NCBI RefSeq assembly: GCF_001431705.1
Contig: NZ_LJWX01000002.1
Coordinates: 310,001-374,000, forward strand
Reading direction: 5' to 3'
DNA from: Ferrovum sp. JA12
Lineage (GTDB): Bacteria > Pseudomonadota > Gammaproteobacteria > Burkholderiales > Ferrovaceae
DNA length: 64,000 bases
This document shows, one piece after another, positions 46,770 through 55,711 of the stretch. Within the stretch, counting starts at the first letter, position 1. Each line of letters begins with the position of its first letter. The notes beneath the pieces were generated by a model. It had not been told where the DNA came from, ran no database searches, and was given only the letters and a program-made list of their open reading frames with translations. The translations under genes and the position numbers were made by a program.

Positions 46770-47261
46770 TTACTGTGCTGGCTGACCACTCGGTAACTGC
46801 GACGTTGACCCTGTACCAGTTGAGTCCAGTGTGTCTTTGGGGGCTACAGTTATGATAATCACTGAACTGTTGCCAATTAAATCTCCGCCATCGGTAATTT
46901 CAACGGTAGCAGTTCGATCGCCTTTAATGAACACCAGTAAGCTTGTCTTAGATTTGGTTGCGGAGACTAATTGCCACCCTGAACTTGGGAACTGATTCTT
47001 GAAGAAAACATAGGTATCCGTTAGATTTTGATTACCATTAAGTTCCACATGACCCACCCAATTGTTTCCTCCGCCTAAAATCATAGAGCGATCATTATTC
47101 AGTTTTACTCCGGGAGGGAGAGGCATGTCACCAAAGAGCTGAGATTTAACAGGGTCCACTGCATCACCTTGACTGGTTCCAAAACTAGTGGTTGAGTTAT
47201 TGGCACAAGAGATTAAGGCCAGTGAAAAAGCTAGGCTAAGGAATACATTTTTAATCATCAT
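46770..47261 (-). CDS. Lipoprotein of unknown function
   Basis: 163 residues. The signal peptide ends in a lipobox (LALISCANN), so the cysteine at about 19 is the lipidated residue. The mature part holds MPLPPGVKLNNDRSMILGGGNNWVGHVEL, DTYVFFKNQFPSSGWQLVSAT and VEITDGG, a pattern I have seen in proteobacterial lipoproteins without assigned function. It is transcribed alone, separated from the cytochrome genes upstream by a terminator. Confidence 0.75.
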   Translation of the reverse strand: MMIKNVFLSLAFSLALISCANNSTTSFGTSQGDAVDPVKSQLFGDMPLPPGVKLNNDRSMILGGGNNWVGHVELNGNQNLTDTYVFFKNQFPSSGWQLVSATKSKTSLLVFIKGDRTATVEITDGGDLIGNSSVIIITVAPKDTLDSTGTGSTSQLPSGQPAQ

Positions 47262-47339
47262 TAGCTTTATAAAAAAATTAATATTAGTTTACTTTACCTA
47301 GATTACTTTTGTTTAGCAACTTGAAATCATCAACATAAA

Positions 47340-47363
47340 AAAACCCCGCCTAAGCGGGGTTTT
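47340..47363 (-). terminator. Intrinsic terminator after the cytochrome gene
   Basis: AAAACCCCGC-CTAA-GCGGGGTTTT, a ten-base stem with a four-base loop; on the minus strand a T-run follows. It ends the cyc2-like/cytochrome c pair 19 bases after the stop codon. Confidence 0.9.
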
Positions 47364-47381
47364 AAGTACAGGGTTATTTGA

Positions 47382-48131
47382 TTAACGAACAGTTTGCAAA
47401 TAGTTAGCTACTGCTTCTTTTTGTTCATCGTTCAAACCATGAGCCATTAATTCCATGACTGCACCGTTGTTACCAGCTCGCCATGGTTGACCATTTTCTT
47501 GTGTACCAGGTAACTCCAAATTGCTTTGAATGTCTTTGTGGTCATTAACTAATTCATAATCATCATTAAACACCATTAATTGTTTATAAAGGTAGTTTTT
47601 ATGTTGACCTGCTAACCGTGGAATATTAGCCGCACCTTCAGCATTTTCTCCATGGCAACCTGAGCATGCGGGAACTCCTTGTGAGAGGTTACCTTCTTGC
47701 CAGATTTTTTTACCCTCAGCTGCCAACTTAGGATCAGCGTAGTTGGTGTTCACTGGGGCAGGTTGTTTGGAGTAATAGTCAGCAAGTTCATTAATTTGCT
47801 TATCAGTCAGGTTTCGGGCAACTCCCCACATAAACTGCTGAGCTTTTGGATCAAGACGAGTTTCATCCTTTAACTCATGAAGTTCAGTAGCTATGTATTC
47901 CTTCGTCTGGTGAGCTAGATTTGGGAAAGTGGGATTAATAGATTGACCGTTTAAACCATGGCACGTTGAGCAAACTTGCTGTGCATAGGTTTCTCCAGTG
48001 ACTTTAGGATTGTCAAGATTACGACTTCTCTCAGCTGAGTGCATTGGGTTTGAACCCAAATCAGAACAGGAGGCTAGCGCCAATGTCATGGCTGAGAGTG
48101 AGATGATTTTTGTGATAGTTTTCATAGTCAT
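47382..48131 (-). CDS. Di-haem cytochrome c (c4-like) predicted as a lipoprotein
   Basis: 249 residues. The N-terminus LSAMTLALASCSDLG carries a lipobox with Cys22, so the mature protein is probably membrane-anchored. Two CxxCH motifs, CSTCH (54-58) and CSGCH (156-160), start two similar halves with Met candidates in MWGVARNLTDKQ and MELMAHGLNDEQ, as in cytochrome c4. It should carry electrons in the periplasm. The cyc2-like gene lies 11 bases upstream on the same strand, so this is the likely acceptor of electrons from the outer-membrane protein. A terminator follows. Confidence 0.88.
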   Translation of the reverse strand: MTMKTITKIISLSAMTLALASCSDLGSNPMHSAERSRNLDNPKVTGETYAQQVCSTCHGLNGQSINPTFPNLAHQTKEYIATELHELKDETRLDPKAQQFMWGVARNLTDKQINELADYYSKQPAPVNTNYADPKLAAEGKKIWQEGNLSQGVPACSGCHGENAEGAANIPRLAGQHKNYLYKQLMVFNDDYELVNDHKDIQSNLELPGTQENGQPWRAGNNGAVMELMAHGLNDEQKEAVANYLQTVR

Positions 48132-48142
48132 TCCTCTCCAGA

Positions 48143-49606
48143 TTAATAAATTACGCTACCGTAAAGCATCGTGGTGTTAAAGGAGTGTGGACTCAGATTG
48201 CCACTTCCTGCCACTGGGTTGGTAATCAGTGAACTTGTAGTACCACCTAAGCGCGTGTAAAAAGTTTCCATCAAACCAATACGAATGTTTTGGTAAGGGG
48301 ACCAGAAGATGCTAGGCATGATTGAATCCCAGTCAGGACTACCACTTACGCCGCTTGAATATAAAACAGTATCGCTACTTCCTCTGGCACCATGGAAGAA
48401 TAACATTGCACCATATTTAGCTTTGTAAATATAAGTCATGTCAGCCCAATATTCATTAAGATTATTGTTGGCATTTGCTACAGTTCCTCCAATTAAAGGA
48501 GCGCTGTTTTGCATGTTTTCATGAGTTAAACGGAAGTGTGCAGAAAAATAATGAGGATCTAAAATGTATTGATATTGCGCATCAACCCCCATGTCTTGCC
48601 AGGTGGCTTGGTTATTAGCTGAACTATAGAAGGTAATAGGATTTGCCGTAGTACCAATATTTACTCCATAGGGATCACCTGAACCAAATAAACCATGAAG
48701 ACCAATGAATAGTTCATGTGGACCCCATTCTTTATTGTAACCAAAACGGGTATATAGGTTATTATTCAAAGTGGGAGCTGAACCTGCATCAACGCCTTCT
48801 GTGAATACCGACAATGGACCATTAGATACTTTTCTATAAACGGCCAGTTCACCATACCAGGTTTTATCTTTATAAAGATAAGTCCCTACACCAACGTTAT
48901 TGTGTTGGGTTGAACCACTCTGAAGTTCAGTGGTAGGAGCTAATCCAGTAACGCCATTAAAGCCAGCATTAAAATAACCAATCCAGTCAGATGTCCAGTT
49001 CTCTTGTGTGTTCCACACGTCGGACATAGTAATACGGTTGTTTATGTAAGCACCATAAATCCAATCTCCAGATTTATTAATTCTGTGATCGGCAACGCGA
49101 ACCTCAGAGTTATCAATGGATACTGTCCAGTTTAAGGGAGCTGTTGGACCAGTTGAAGAGGTAGTTAAACCATCATATTTTGCTGCCGTCCATTGGATAA
49201 AGGCACCAACATGATCGGTTAAATGACCGCCAGTGAATAAGCTAATGGTTTGGCCTGAAAATTGAGATGTAGGCGCATTTCCGTTAATGCCACCTGGTTG
49301 AGTGTTGGCATACCATTGTTTTGAAGCTTGTAACCACACAGAAAATGGTGCGCGATCTAAATTGGTAGTCATTTCACCAAAGATATCTTTCGCATCACCT
49401 TGTGTATAACCCGTCAGTTTAAAATAACGACCTAACGCTGTTAATTGTGGATATTCTCCACCCACGTGACAGGCCACACACTTAAACCCGGTTTGACGTG
49501 CAAACACAGGAATAGCATTGGCGTCCAATGAGGAGAGTAATACCAACCCTCCCATGAGGGCTAATAAAGCACCTCGAGCTTTAAATAAAAAGCTTATCAT
49601 TTTCAT
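48143..49606 (-). CDS. Cyc2-like outer-membrane cytochrome c-porin fusion, candidate Fe(II) oxidase
   Basis: 487 residues. The signal peptide ends at ANA before IPVFARQTGFKCVACH; one haem motif (C43-x-x-C46-H47) is followed by YPQLTALGRYFKLTGYT. The rest is a beta-barrel with aromatic alternation, ending in tyrosine (YGSVIY). This short cytochrome head plus porin is the layout of Cyc2, the iron oxidase of acidophilic and neutrophilic iron oxidisers. Other porin-cytochromes with FARQTG heads exist, so iron oxidation is inference, strengthened by the di-haem cytochrome 11 bases downstream. Confidence 0.78.
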   Translation of the reverse strand: MKMISFLFKARGALLALMGGLVLLSSLDANAIPVFARQTGFKCVACHVGGEYPQLTALGRYFKLTGYTQGDAKDIFGEMTTNLDRAPFSVWLQASKQWYANTQPGGINGNAPTSQFSGQTISLFTGGHLTDHVGAFIQWTAAKYDGLTTSSTGPTAPLNWTVSIDNSEVRVADHRINKSGDWIYGAYINNRITMSDVWNTQENWTSDWIGYFNAGFNGVTGLAPTTELQSGSTQHNNVGVGTYLYKDKTWYGELAVYRKVSNGPLSVFTEGVDAGSAPTLNNNLYTRFGYNKEWGPHELFIGLHGLFGSGDPYGVNIGTTANPITFYSSANNQATWQDMGVDAQYQYILDPHYFSAHFRLTHENMQNSAPLIGGTVANANNNLNEYWADMTYIYKAKYGAMLFFHGARGSSDTVLYSSGVSGSPDWDSIMPSIFWSPYQNIRIGLMETFYTRLGGTTSSLITNPVAGSGNLSPHSFNTTMLYGSVIY

Positions 49607-49803
49607 TGTGAAAACCCCCTAATAATTTAATGAATCCCTCAAATCCTGCCCTTACTTTGCAGACAAGTATTTATTAACAACTTTTGTATTTCATTTAGAC
49701 AGAATTGAAGACTTAATACCGCATCACCATTTTGAATGAATGCAAGCTATTGTCAATATATTGTTGCTAAAATGTTACAGATAAGAACGGGTAAGTGAAT
49801 ATT

Positions 49804-49833
49804 ACGCAACAACCAAGAAACTGGTTGTTGCGT
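49804..49833 (-). terminator. Perfect 12-base inverted repeat after tkt, possible terminator
   Basis: ACGCAACAACCA-AGAAAC-TGGTTGTTGCGT lies 8 bases after the tkt stop. The stem is perfect but only a weak AATATTC follows, so it may end transcription inefficiently or protect the 3' end of the long cbb transcript. Confidence 0.55.
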
Positions 49834-49841
49834 TGCACTCA

Positions 49842-51827
49842 TTACAAGATAGATTTGACCGTTGAGCTTAAATGCTCAGCAGTTAATTTGAAGTGTTTAA
49901 AGAGTGCGCCAGCAGGAGCTGATTCACCAAAGGTATCAATGCCTAAAACCGCTTTGGTTCCATATTTCCACCACAAAGCAGTGGATCCTGCCTCAATGGC
50001 CACACGAGGAATACCAGGGGGTAATACGCTCTCTTGATACTCCTTACTTTGTTGATCAAAGGCAAAGGTGGAGGGCATAGAAACTACCCTGACAGGAATG
50101 CCCTCTTTGAGGAGGTGTTGCTGTGACTCCACCGCAATACCCACTTCAGAACCAGTGGCAATTATCACTGCTTGGGCCATGCCTTCGGACTCTTTTAACA
50201 CATAGCCTCCCTTCGCAATATTAACGATTTGCTCAGGCGTACGTGACTGAAAGGGTAGGTTTTGGCGACTAAAAATTAAGCAACTGGGACCCTGCTTGCG
50301 TTCAATGGCTTGTGCCCAAGCCACAGCAGTTTCCGTGGTGTCGGCAGGGCGCCATACATCCATGTTAGGGATCAGTCTTAAGCTTGAAACCTGTTCAATG
50401 GATTGGTGAGTAGGGCCATCTTCCCCTAAACCGATAGAATCATGGGTGAACACGAAAAGGGTGCGGATTCTCATGAGAGCAGCCATTCTCAAAGCATTAC
50501 GGCTGTAATCTGAAAAGGTTAGGAAAGTGCCGCCGTAAGGAATAAAACCACCATGGAGGGCTACACCGTTCATGATTGCGCTCATGCCGAACTCTCTGAC
50601 GCCATAGCTTAAGTAGTTACCAGGCACTCCTTTTTTAAGCGGCTTTGAGCCACTCCAGTTGGTTAAGTTGGAGCCGGTTAAATCGGCAGAGCCACCAAAG
50701 AACTCTGGCAAAATTGGACCATAAGCCTCTAGCGTATTTTGACTGGCCTTACGCGAAGCAATGCTCTCACCCTTATCACAGCACTTGGCAATAAATTCCA
50801 TGACCGTTAATTCAAAAGCCTGGGGTAGATCTCCAGCCATACGTCGTAAGAATTCTTTTGCCTCATGAGGATAGGCTGTTGCATAGGCGTTAAACCTCTC
50901 CTGCCAAGCCTGTTCAGCTTGTTTGCCGGAGTCAGTGGCATCCCAGGCAGCATAAATTTCCTGAGGGATAACAAAGGGTTCATGGGGCCAGTTAAGCTTA
51001 GCGCGGGTGGCGGCAATCTCATCATGACCTAGCGGTGCGCCGTGTACGTCGTGGGTGCCCACTTTATTGGGGCTACCCTCGCCGATGTTGGTTTTGCAAC
51101 AAATAAGAGTAGGCTGTCCACTTTGTTTAGCGTTGTCAATAGCCTGGGTGAGCGCTACCACATTATGGCCATCAATATTACGGATGACATGCCAACCATA
51201 GGCTTCAAAACGTTTGGGTGTATCATCGGCGAACCAGGCTTCCACATGACCATCAATGGAAATACCATTGTCATCCCAAAAGGCAATTAATTTATTTAAG
51301 CCGAGGGTACCCGCTAAGGCACAAGCTTCATGGCTAATGCCTTCCATCAAACACCCATCACCCATAAAGGCATAGGTGTAATGATCAACAATGCTATGCC
51401 CAGGTTTGTTGAATTGCTCAGCCATCATGCGCTCAGCCAACGCCATCCCCACGGCATTGGTGATACCTTGACCAAGAGGTCCTGTGGTGGTTTCTATGCC
51501 AGCTGTGATGCCGTACTCAGGGTGACCGGGGGTTTTACTATGTAATTGACGGAAGTTTTTAATTTCCTCAATGGGTAGGTCATAACCCGTCAAATGGAGT
51601 AGAGCATAAATCAGCATGGACCCATGACCGTTGGATAGCACAAAACGATCGCGATCTGCCCATAGTGGATTTTTAGGATTATGTTTGAGATGTTTTGCCC
51701 ACAGGGCAACGGCCATATCGGCCATACCCATAGGCGCTCCTGGATGCCCAGAATTGGCTTTTTGTACCGCATCCATGGCTAAGGCCCGTATAGCATTAGC
51801 CATCTGGCTGGTGCTCACTTGTGTCAT
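49842..51827 (-). CDS. tkt: Transketolase
   Basis: 661 residues: TPP-binding [18 protein letters not shown] ... [15 protein letters not shown] near residue 70, and the pyrimidine-domain [11 protein letters not shown] and [17 protein letters not shown]. In the Calvin cycle it exchanges C2 units between ketoses and aldoses to regenerate pentose phosphates. It is the last gene of the cbb run, 33 bases after fba. Also serves the pentose phosphate pathway, so cbbT is an equally good name. Confidence 0.95.
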   Translation of the reverse strand: MTQVSTSQMANAIRALAMDAVQKANSGHPGAPMGMADMAVALWAKHLKHNPKNPLWADRDRFVLSNGHGSMLIYALLHLTGYDLPIEEIKNFRQLHSKTPGHPEYGITAGIETTTGPLGQGITNAVGMALAERMMAEQFNKPGHSIVDHYTYAFMGDGCLMEGISHEACALAGTLGLNKLIAFWDDNGISIDGHVEAWFADDTPKRFEAYGWHVIRNIDGHNVVALTQAIDNAKQSGQPTLICCKTNIGEGSPNKVGTHDVHGAPLGHDEIAATRAKLNWPHEPFVIPQEIYAAWDATDSGKQAEQAWQERFNAYATAYPHEAKEFLRRMAGDLPQAFELTVMEFIAKCCDKGESIASRKASQNTLEAYGPILPEFFGGSADLTGSNLTNWSGSKPLKKGVPGNYLSYGVREFGMSAIMNGVALHGGFIPYGGTFLTFSDYSRNALRMAALMRIRTLFVFTHDSIGLGEDGPTHQSIEQVSSLRLIPNMDVWRPADTTETAVAWAQAIERKQGPSCLIFSRQNLPFQSRTPEQIVNIAKGGYVLKESEGMAQAVIIATGSEVGIAVESQQHLLKEGIPVRVVSMPSTFAFDQQSKEYQESVLPPGIPRVAIEAGSTALWWKYGTKAVLGIDTFGESAPAGALFKHFKLTAEHLSSTVKSIL

Positions 51828-51860
51828 GATGGTTTTCCTCTCCCTTAATTTTTGTAATCT

Positions 51861-52925
51861 TTATTTGACCTGAGGTTTTAATGTACCCTTGACATATTGC
51901 TCACTCATGGTCTCTAAACTGATCGGTTTGATTTTGTCCGCTTGACCAGCGCTGCCAAAAGCTTCAAAGCGATCTTTGCAAATCCCTACAGCGGCCTTTT
52001 TGGCATCAATTAAGAATTTACGGGGATCAAATTCACCTGGGTTTTTAAAGAGGTGGGCACGGACGGCACCTGTCATGGCAAGGCGAATATCCGTATCAAT
52101 ATTGATTTTACGTACCCCGTACTTAATGGCTTCCACGATCTCAGCCACAGGTACGCCGTAGGTTTCTTTGATATCCCCACCGTTGGCCCGAATTACTTCT
52201 AACCACTCTTGCGGTACTGAAGAGGAACCATGCATAACAAGATGAGTATTAGGAATACGAGCATGAATTTCTTTCACGCGCCAGATAGCAAGAGTGTCTC
52301 CTGTAGGAGCCTTAGTGAATTTATACGCACCATGACTCGTTCCAATGGCAATAGCTAAGGCATCAACCTCGGTTTTACGCACAAAATCTGCGGCTTGTTC
52401 AGGGTCAGTTAAGAGCTGATCGTGACTGAGTTGTTTATCAGAACCATGACCATCTTCTTCTCCCATCATGCCCGATTCCAAGGAGCCTAGACATCCCAAT
52501 TCGCCTTCCACAGAGACGCCCACAGCATGGGCCATGTCCACCACCCGACGAGTGACATCCACGTTGTAGTCAAAGCTTGAGGGGGTTTTCATGTCTTCCA
52601 TGAGAGAGCCATCCATCATGACGCTGGAGAAACCTGAGCGAATAGAGCGCTGGCACACGGAGGGGCTAGCTCCATGATCTTGGTGCATACAAATTGGGAT
52701 TTCAGGATACATTTCTACGGCTGCTTCAATGAGTTTGCGTAAAAAAGGTTCCCCTGCGTATTTTCTGGCACCGGCGGATCCTTGCATAATCACGGGGCTG
52801 TTGGTGGCTTTAGCCGCCTCCATGATCGCTTGAATTTGTTCCAGATTATTTACGTTAAAGGCGGGTAAGCCGTAGCCATGTTCAGCTGCGTGATCAAGTA
52901 ATTGACGTAAGGAGATGAGTGCCAT
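51861..52925 (-). CDS. fba: Class II fructose-bisphosphate aldolase, Calvin-cycle subtype
   Basis: 354 residues. Zinc-binding [32 protein letters not shown] and [16 protein letters not shown] are those of the CbbA branch of class II aldolases, which is longer than the E. coli-type. It condenses dihydroxyacetone phosphate with glyceraldehyde 3-phosphate or erythrose 4-phosphate. It follows gph by 18 bases. Confidence 0.95.
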   Translation of the reverse strand: MALISLRQLLDHAAEHGYGLPAFNVNNLEQIQAIMEAAKATNSPVIMQGSAGARKYAGEPFLRKLIEAAVEMYPEIPICMHQDHGASPSVCQRSIRSGFSSVMMDGSLMEDMKTPSSFDYNVDVTRRVVDMAHAVGVSVEGELGCLGSLESGMMGEEDGHGSDKQLSHDQLLTDPEQAADFVRKTEVDALAIAIGTSHGAYKFTKAPTGDTLAIWRVKEIHARIPNTHLVMHGSSSVPQEWLEVIRANGGDIKETYGVPVAEIVEAIKYGVRKINIDTDIRLAMTGAVRAHLFKNPGEFDPRKFLIDAKKAAVGICKDRFEAFGSAGQADKIKPISLETMSEQYVKGTLKPQVK

Positions 52926-52943
52926 ATTCTAATACCTCTTAAA

Positions 52944-53639
52944 TTAATGTATTGGTGAAAAAGTAAAGGTTGTTTTTAATTGTATATATAAATCATTAAA
53001 ACCGTTAATGACGCGATCTGGATGGGCTTCAATAATGGGTACACCATGATTATAGCCATGGGTGAAGGCCCAGATAGAAATATGTGCGGCTCTGGCGGCC
53101 TCAATGTCATTAATTGAATCACCCACAAACAGTATTTCATCAGCGACGACCCCCGCCTTTTCAAGAGCCAGAATAAGGGGATCAGGATGGGGTTTACCAC
53201 GCTTGGCATCGCCTCCTGCTACCACCACATCAAAGTAGTGCATGAGTTGAAGATGTTCCAACAATTGCAAGGTTAGCGCGCGTTCTTTATTGGTCACAAC
53301 ACCCAGTTTTAGACCTTCTTTTTTAAGAAGGGACAGTACTTTTTCCATATCGGAGAAAGGCTCACTAAATTGTCCCGTCACCAATTGATATTGCCGTAAA
53401 AATTCGGGATACAAACGCTTGAACTGCTCACTTTCCTCGCTTATCTTACCAGTAGCATGGTTGAGCGCTTGAGTGAATAACCAAGCAGTACCTTTACCAA
53501 TCCAGTTTTGTACTGCTTGGCGCGGCAGAGGGGCAATCTGATCGACGGCCAGAGCCCGGTTGGTGGCTTCCGTAATCTCGGCTGCGGTATCAATTAAGGT
53601 CCCATCCAAATCAAAAAAAATATATTTAAGGGTCATCAT
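52944..53639 (-). CDS. gph: Phosphoglycolate phosphatase
   Basis: 231-residue HAD phosphatase: FFDLDGTLIDTAAEITEA, LGVVTNKERAL and ILFVGDSINDIEAARAAHI. The position between prk and fba identifies it as the cbbZ-type phosphatase that removes 2-phosphoglycolate formed by RuBisCO oxygenation. Its start codon directly follows the prk stop, with two ATG codons in tandem. Confidence 0.92.
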   Translation of the reverse strand: MMTLKYIFFDLDGTLIDTAAEITEATNRALAVDQIAPLPRQAVQNWIGKGTAWLFTQALNHATGKISEESEQFKRLYPEFLRQYQLVTGQFSEPFSDMEKVLSLLKKEGLKLGVVTNKERALTLQLLEHLQLMHYFDVVVAGGDAKRGKPHPDPLILALEKAGVVADEILFVGDSINDIEAARAAHISIWAFTHGYNHGVPIIEAHPDRVINGFNDLYIQLKTTFTFSPIH

Positions 53640-54515
53640 TTAAAAAGACTTACTTTTTATATCCATGAGTTTCATGATCATGGGTGTGAAGATTAATTGC
53701 ATGGCAAGCCCCATCTTACCACCAGGAATTACCAAGGTATTAGGTCTTGTCATCCAGGAGTTATCGAGCATAGACAAGAGATACGGAAAATCTATACCCT
53801 TCGGGTTAGCAAAGCGAATGACCACCATACTCTCATCGGGCGAGGGGATATCATTGGCGATAAAGGGATTGGAGGTGTCCACCGTTGGTACACGCTGGAA
53901 GTTCACATGGGTTCTCGAAAACTGCGGGCAAATATGGCTCACATAATCAGGCATGCGTCGCAAAATCGTATCAGTGACAGCCTCTTGTGAATAGCCACGT
54001 AATTTTTGATCACGATGTAACTTTTGTATCCACTCAAGGTTGATAATAGGAACCACCCCTACCAATAAATCAACGTGAGAAGCCACATTGATTTCAGTAT
54101 CTGCATATGCGCCATGAAGGCCTTCATAGAACATTAAATCAGATCCAAGCTCTACATCCATCCATGGCGTAAAAGTGCCCGGGTCTTGTTTGAAGGGTTC
54201 AGCTTCTCCGGCATCATGAAGATACTTTCTGATTTTACCTGTACCGGTTTCGCCATAAGCCTTAAATAATGTGGCAAGTTCCTTTAACAGGTTAGCCTCG
54301 GGACCAAAATGGCTAAAATTCATGTTACCTTTTTCTTCTTGCGCTTTCATTTCGGCGCGCATGGCTTTGCGGTCATAACGATGAAAGGAATCTCCCTCAA
54401 CAATTTGAGCTTGAATTTTTTCACGTCTAAAAATATGTTTAAAACTATTCATCACCGTAGTGGTGCCAGCTCCCGATGAGCCGGTAACAGCAATAATGGG
54501 GTGTTTACGTGACAT
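53640..54515 (-). CDS. prk: Phosphoribulokinase
   Basis: 291 residues of the proteobacterial octameric type: P-loop GSSGAGTTT (12-20), VEGDSFHRYDRKAMR, DLMFYEGLHGAYAD and RVPTVDTSNPF. It phosphorylates ribulose 5-phosphate to the RuBisCO substrate and is specific for autotrophic CO2 fixation. fbp precedes it by 38 bases and gph follows without a gap. Confidence 0.96.
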   Translation of the reverse strand: MSRKHPIIAVTGSSGAGTTTVMNSFKHIFRREKIQAQIVEGDSFHRYDRKAMRAEMKAQEEKGNMNFSHFGPEANLLKELATLFKAYGETGTGKIRKYLHDAGEAEPFKQDPGTFTPWMDVELGSDLMFYEGLHGAYADTEINVASHVDLLVGVVPIINLEWIQKLHRDQKLRGYSQEAVTDTILRRMPDYVSHICPQFSRTHVNFQRVPTVDTSNPFIANDIPSPDESMVVIRFANPKGIDFPYLLSMLDNSWMTRPNTLVIPGGKMGLAMQLIFTPMIMKLMDIKSKSF

Positions 54516-54553
54516 AGTAACCTCGCTTGAATGGGTATATTTATGGTTAATTA

Positions 54554-55621
54554 TTAAGGACGATACAAACCACGCTCATTAAAGAGCGGCGACTCAAAGG
54601 GTTGGTCGGTACCGGCATCATATTGAGCGTGATAATGAATGACGCGCTCCACTTCGTTGCGTGAGCCTAAAATCACTGGGACTCGCTGATGAATGGTGTC
54701 CGGTCTTACAGACATAATTCTCTCACGCCCAGTGGAAGCCATTCCTCCCGCTTGTTCCACAATAAAGCCCATAGGGTTAGCCTCATACATTAAGCGTAAG
54801 CGCCCAGGTTTACTCATATCTTTTGTATCTCGGGGATACATAAAAATACCTCCCCGCATCATGATGCGGTGCACTTCAGCCACCATGGAGGCAATCCAGC
54901 GCATATTAAAGTCGCGCTCACGGGGCCCTGTTTTACCCGCTTTACACTCATTGATATAACGCGTTACAGGGGGTTCCCAGAACCGCTCGTTGGAGGTGTT
55001 AATCGCAAATTCATTGGTGTCTACGGGAATTTTCATATTGGGGTGAGTGAGAATGAAGTTACCTACTTCACGATCCAAAGTAAAGCCATGGGTACCGTTA
55101 CCCACAGTGATCACCATTAAGGTGGCAGGACCGTAAACGGAGTAACCAGCCGCCACTTGTTCTACCCCCGGCTGTAAATAGTCTTTGAGTACAGGCTCGC
55201 CCTGTTCAGGGGCCTTTAGAATAGAGAAGATAGAACCTACTGAAACGTTACTGTCAATATTAGAGGAACCATCTAAGGGATCAAAGATAGCTAAAAAAGG
55301 ACCGCGGGTATGAGGAGGTTTAATCGGAAAGGGGTCATCCATTTCCTCGGAAGCCACTCCTGCTACAAGCCCCCCTAACTCAAAGGTGTTGACAAAGGCT
55401 GTGTTGGATAAGACATCCAACGGCTTTTGTGTTTCTCCTTGAACATTAATGGTGTCTAAGGTGCCTGTAGCCCCGCCCAAGGCACCCTTGGAACTCAATG
55501 CTGAGATGGCTTTAACCGCCGCCGCCACATCCACAAGTAGTGCTGCCAGGGCAGCACCGTCAGGTGTGCCGCTAACGTTCTCAATGAGAAATTTTGATAA
55601 GGTTGTTCTTCCCAGATGCAT
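54554..55621 (-). CDS. fbp: Class I fructose-1,6-bisphosphatase
   Basis: 355 residues. [24 protein letters not shown] is the metal-binding active site, with ASEEMDDPF upstream and GGIFMYPRD and [16 protein letters not shown] downstream, typical of class I FBPase. It gives fructose 6-phosphate for pentose regeneration. It starts 90 bases after cbbO; that gap is very T-rich on the plus strand and might contain a weak internal promoter. Confidence 0.95.
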   Translation of the reverse strand: MHLGRTTLSKFLIENVSGTPDGAALAALLVDVAAAVKAISALSSKGALGGATGTLDTINVQGETQKPLDVLSNTAFVNTFELGGLVAGVASEEMDDPFPIKPPHTRGPFLAIFDPLDGSSNIDSNVSVGSIFSILKAPEQGEPVLKDYLQPGVEQVAAGYSVYGPATLMVITVGNGTHGFTLDREVGNFILTHPNMKIPVDTNEFAINTSNERFWEPPVTRYINECKAGKTGPRERDFNMRWIASMVAEVHRIMMRGGIFMYPRDTKDMSKPGRLRLMYEANPMGFIVEQAGGMASTGRERIMSVRPDTIHQRVPVILGSRNEVERVIHYHAQYDAGTDQPFESPLFNERGLYRP

Positions 55622-55711
55622 GGTGTTGCCTCCCCAATGTAAAAATTATTGTAATCAATTGTTTATCATTATTATTATTTTTTTATTCTTCTTTTTTCTA
55701 ATTGTAATACG

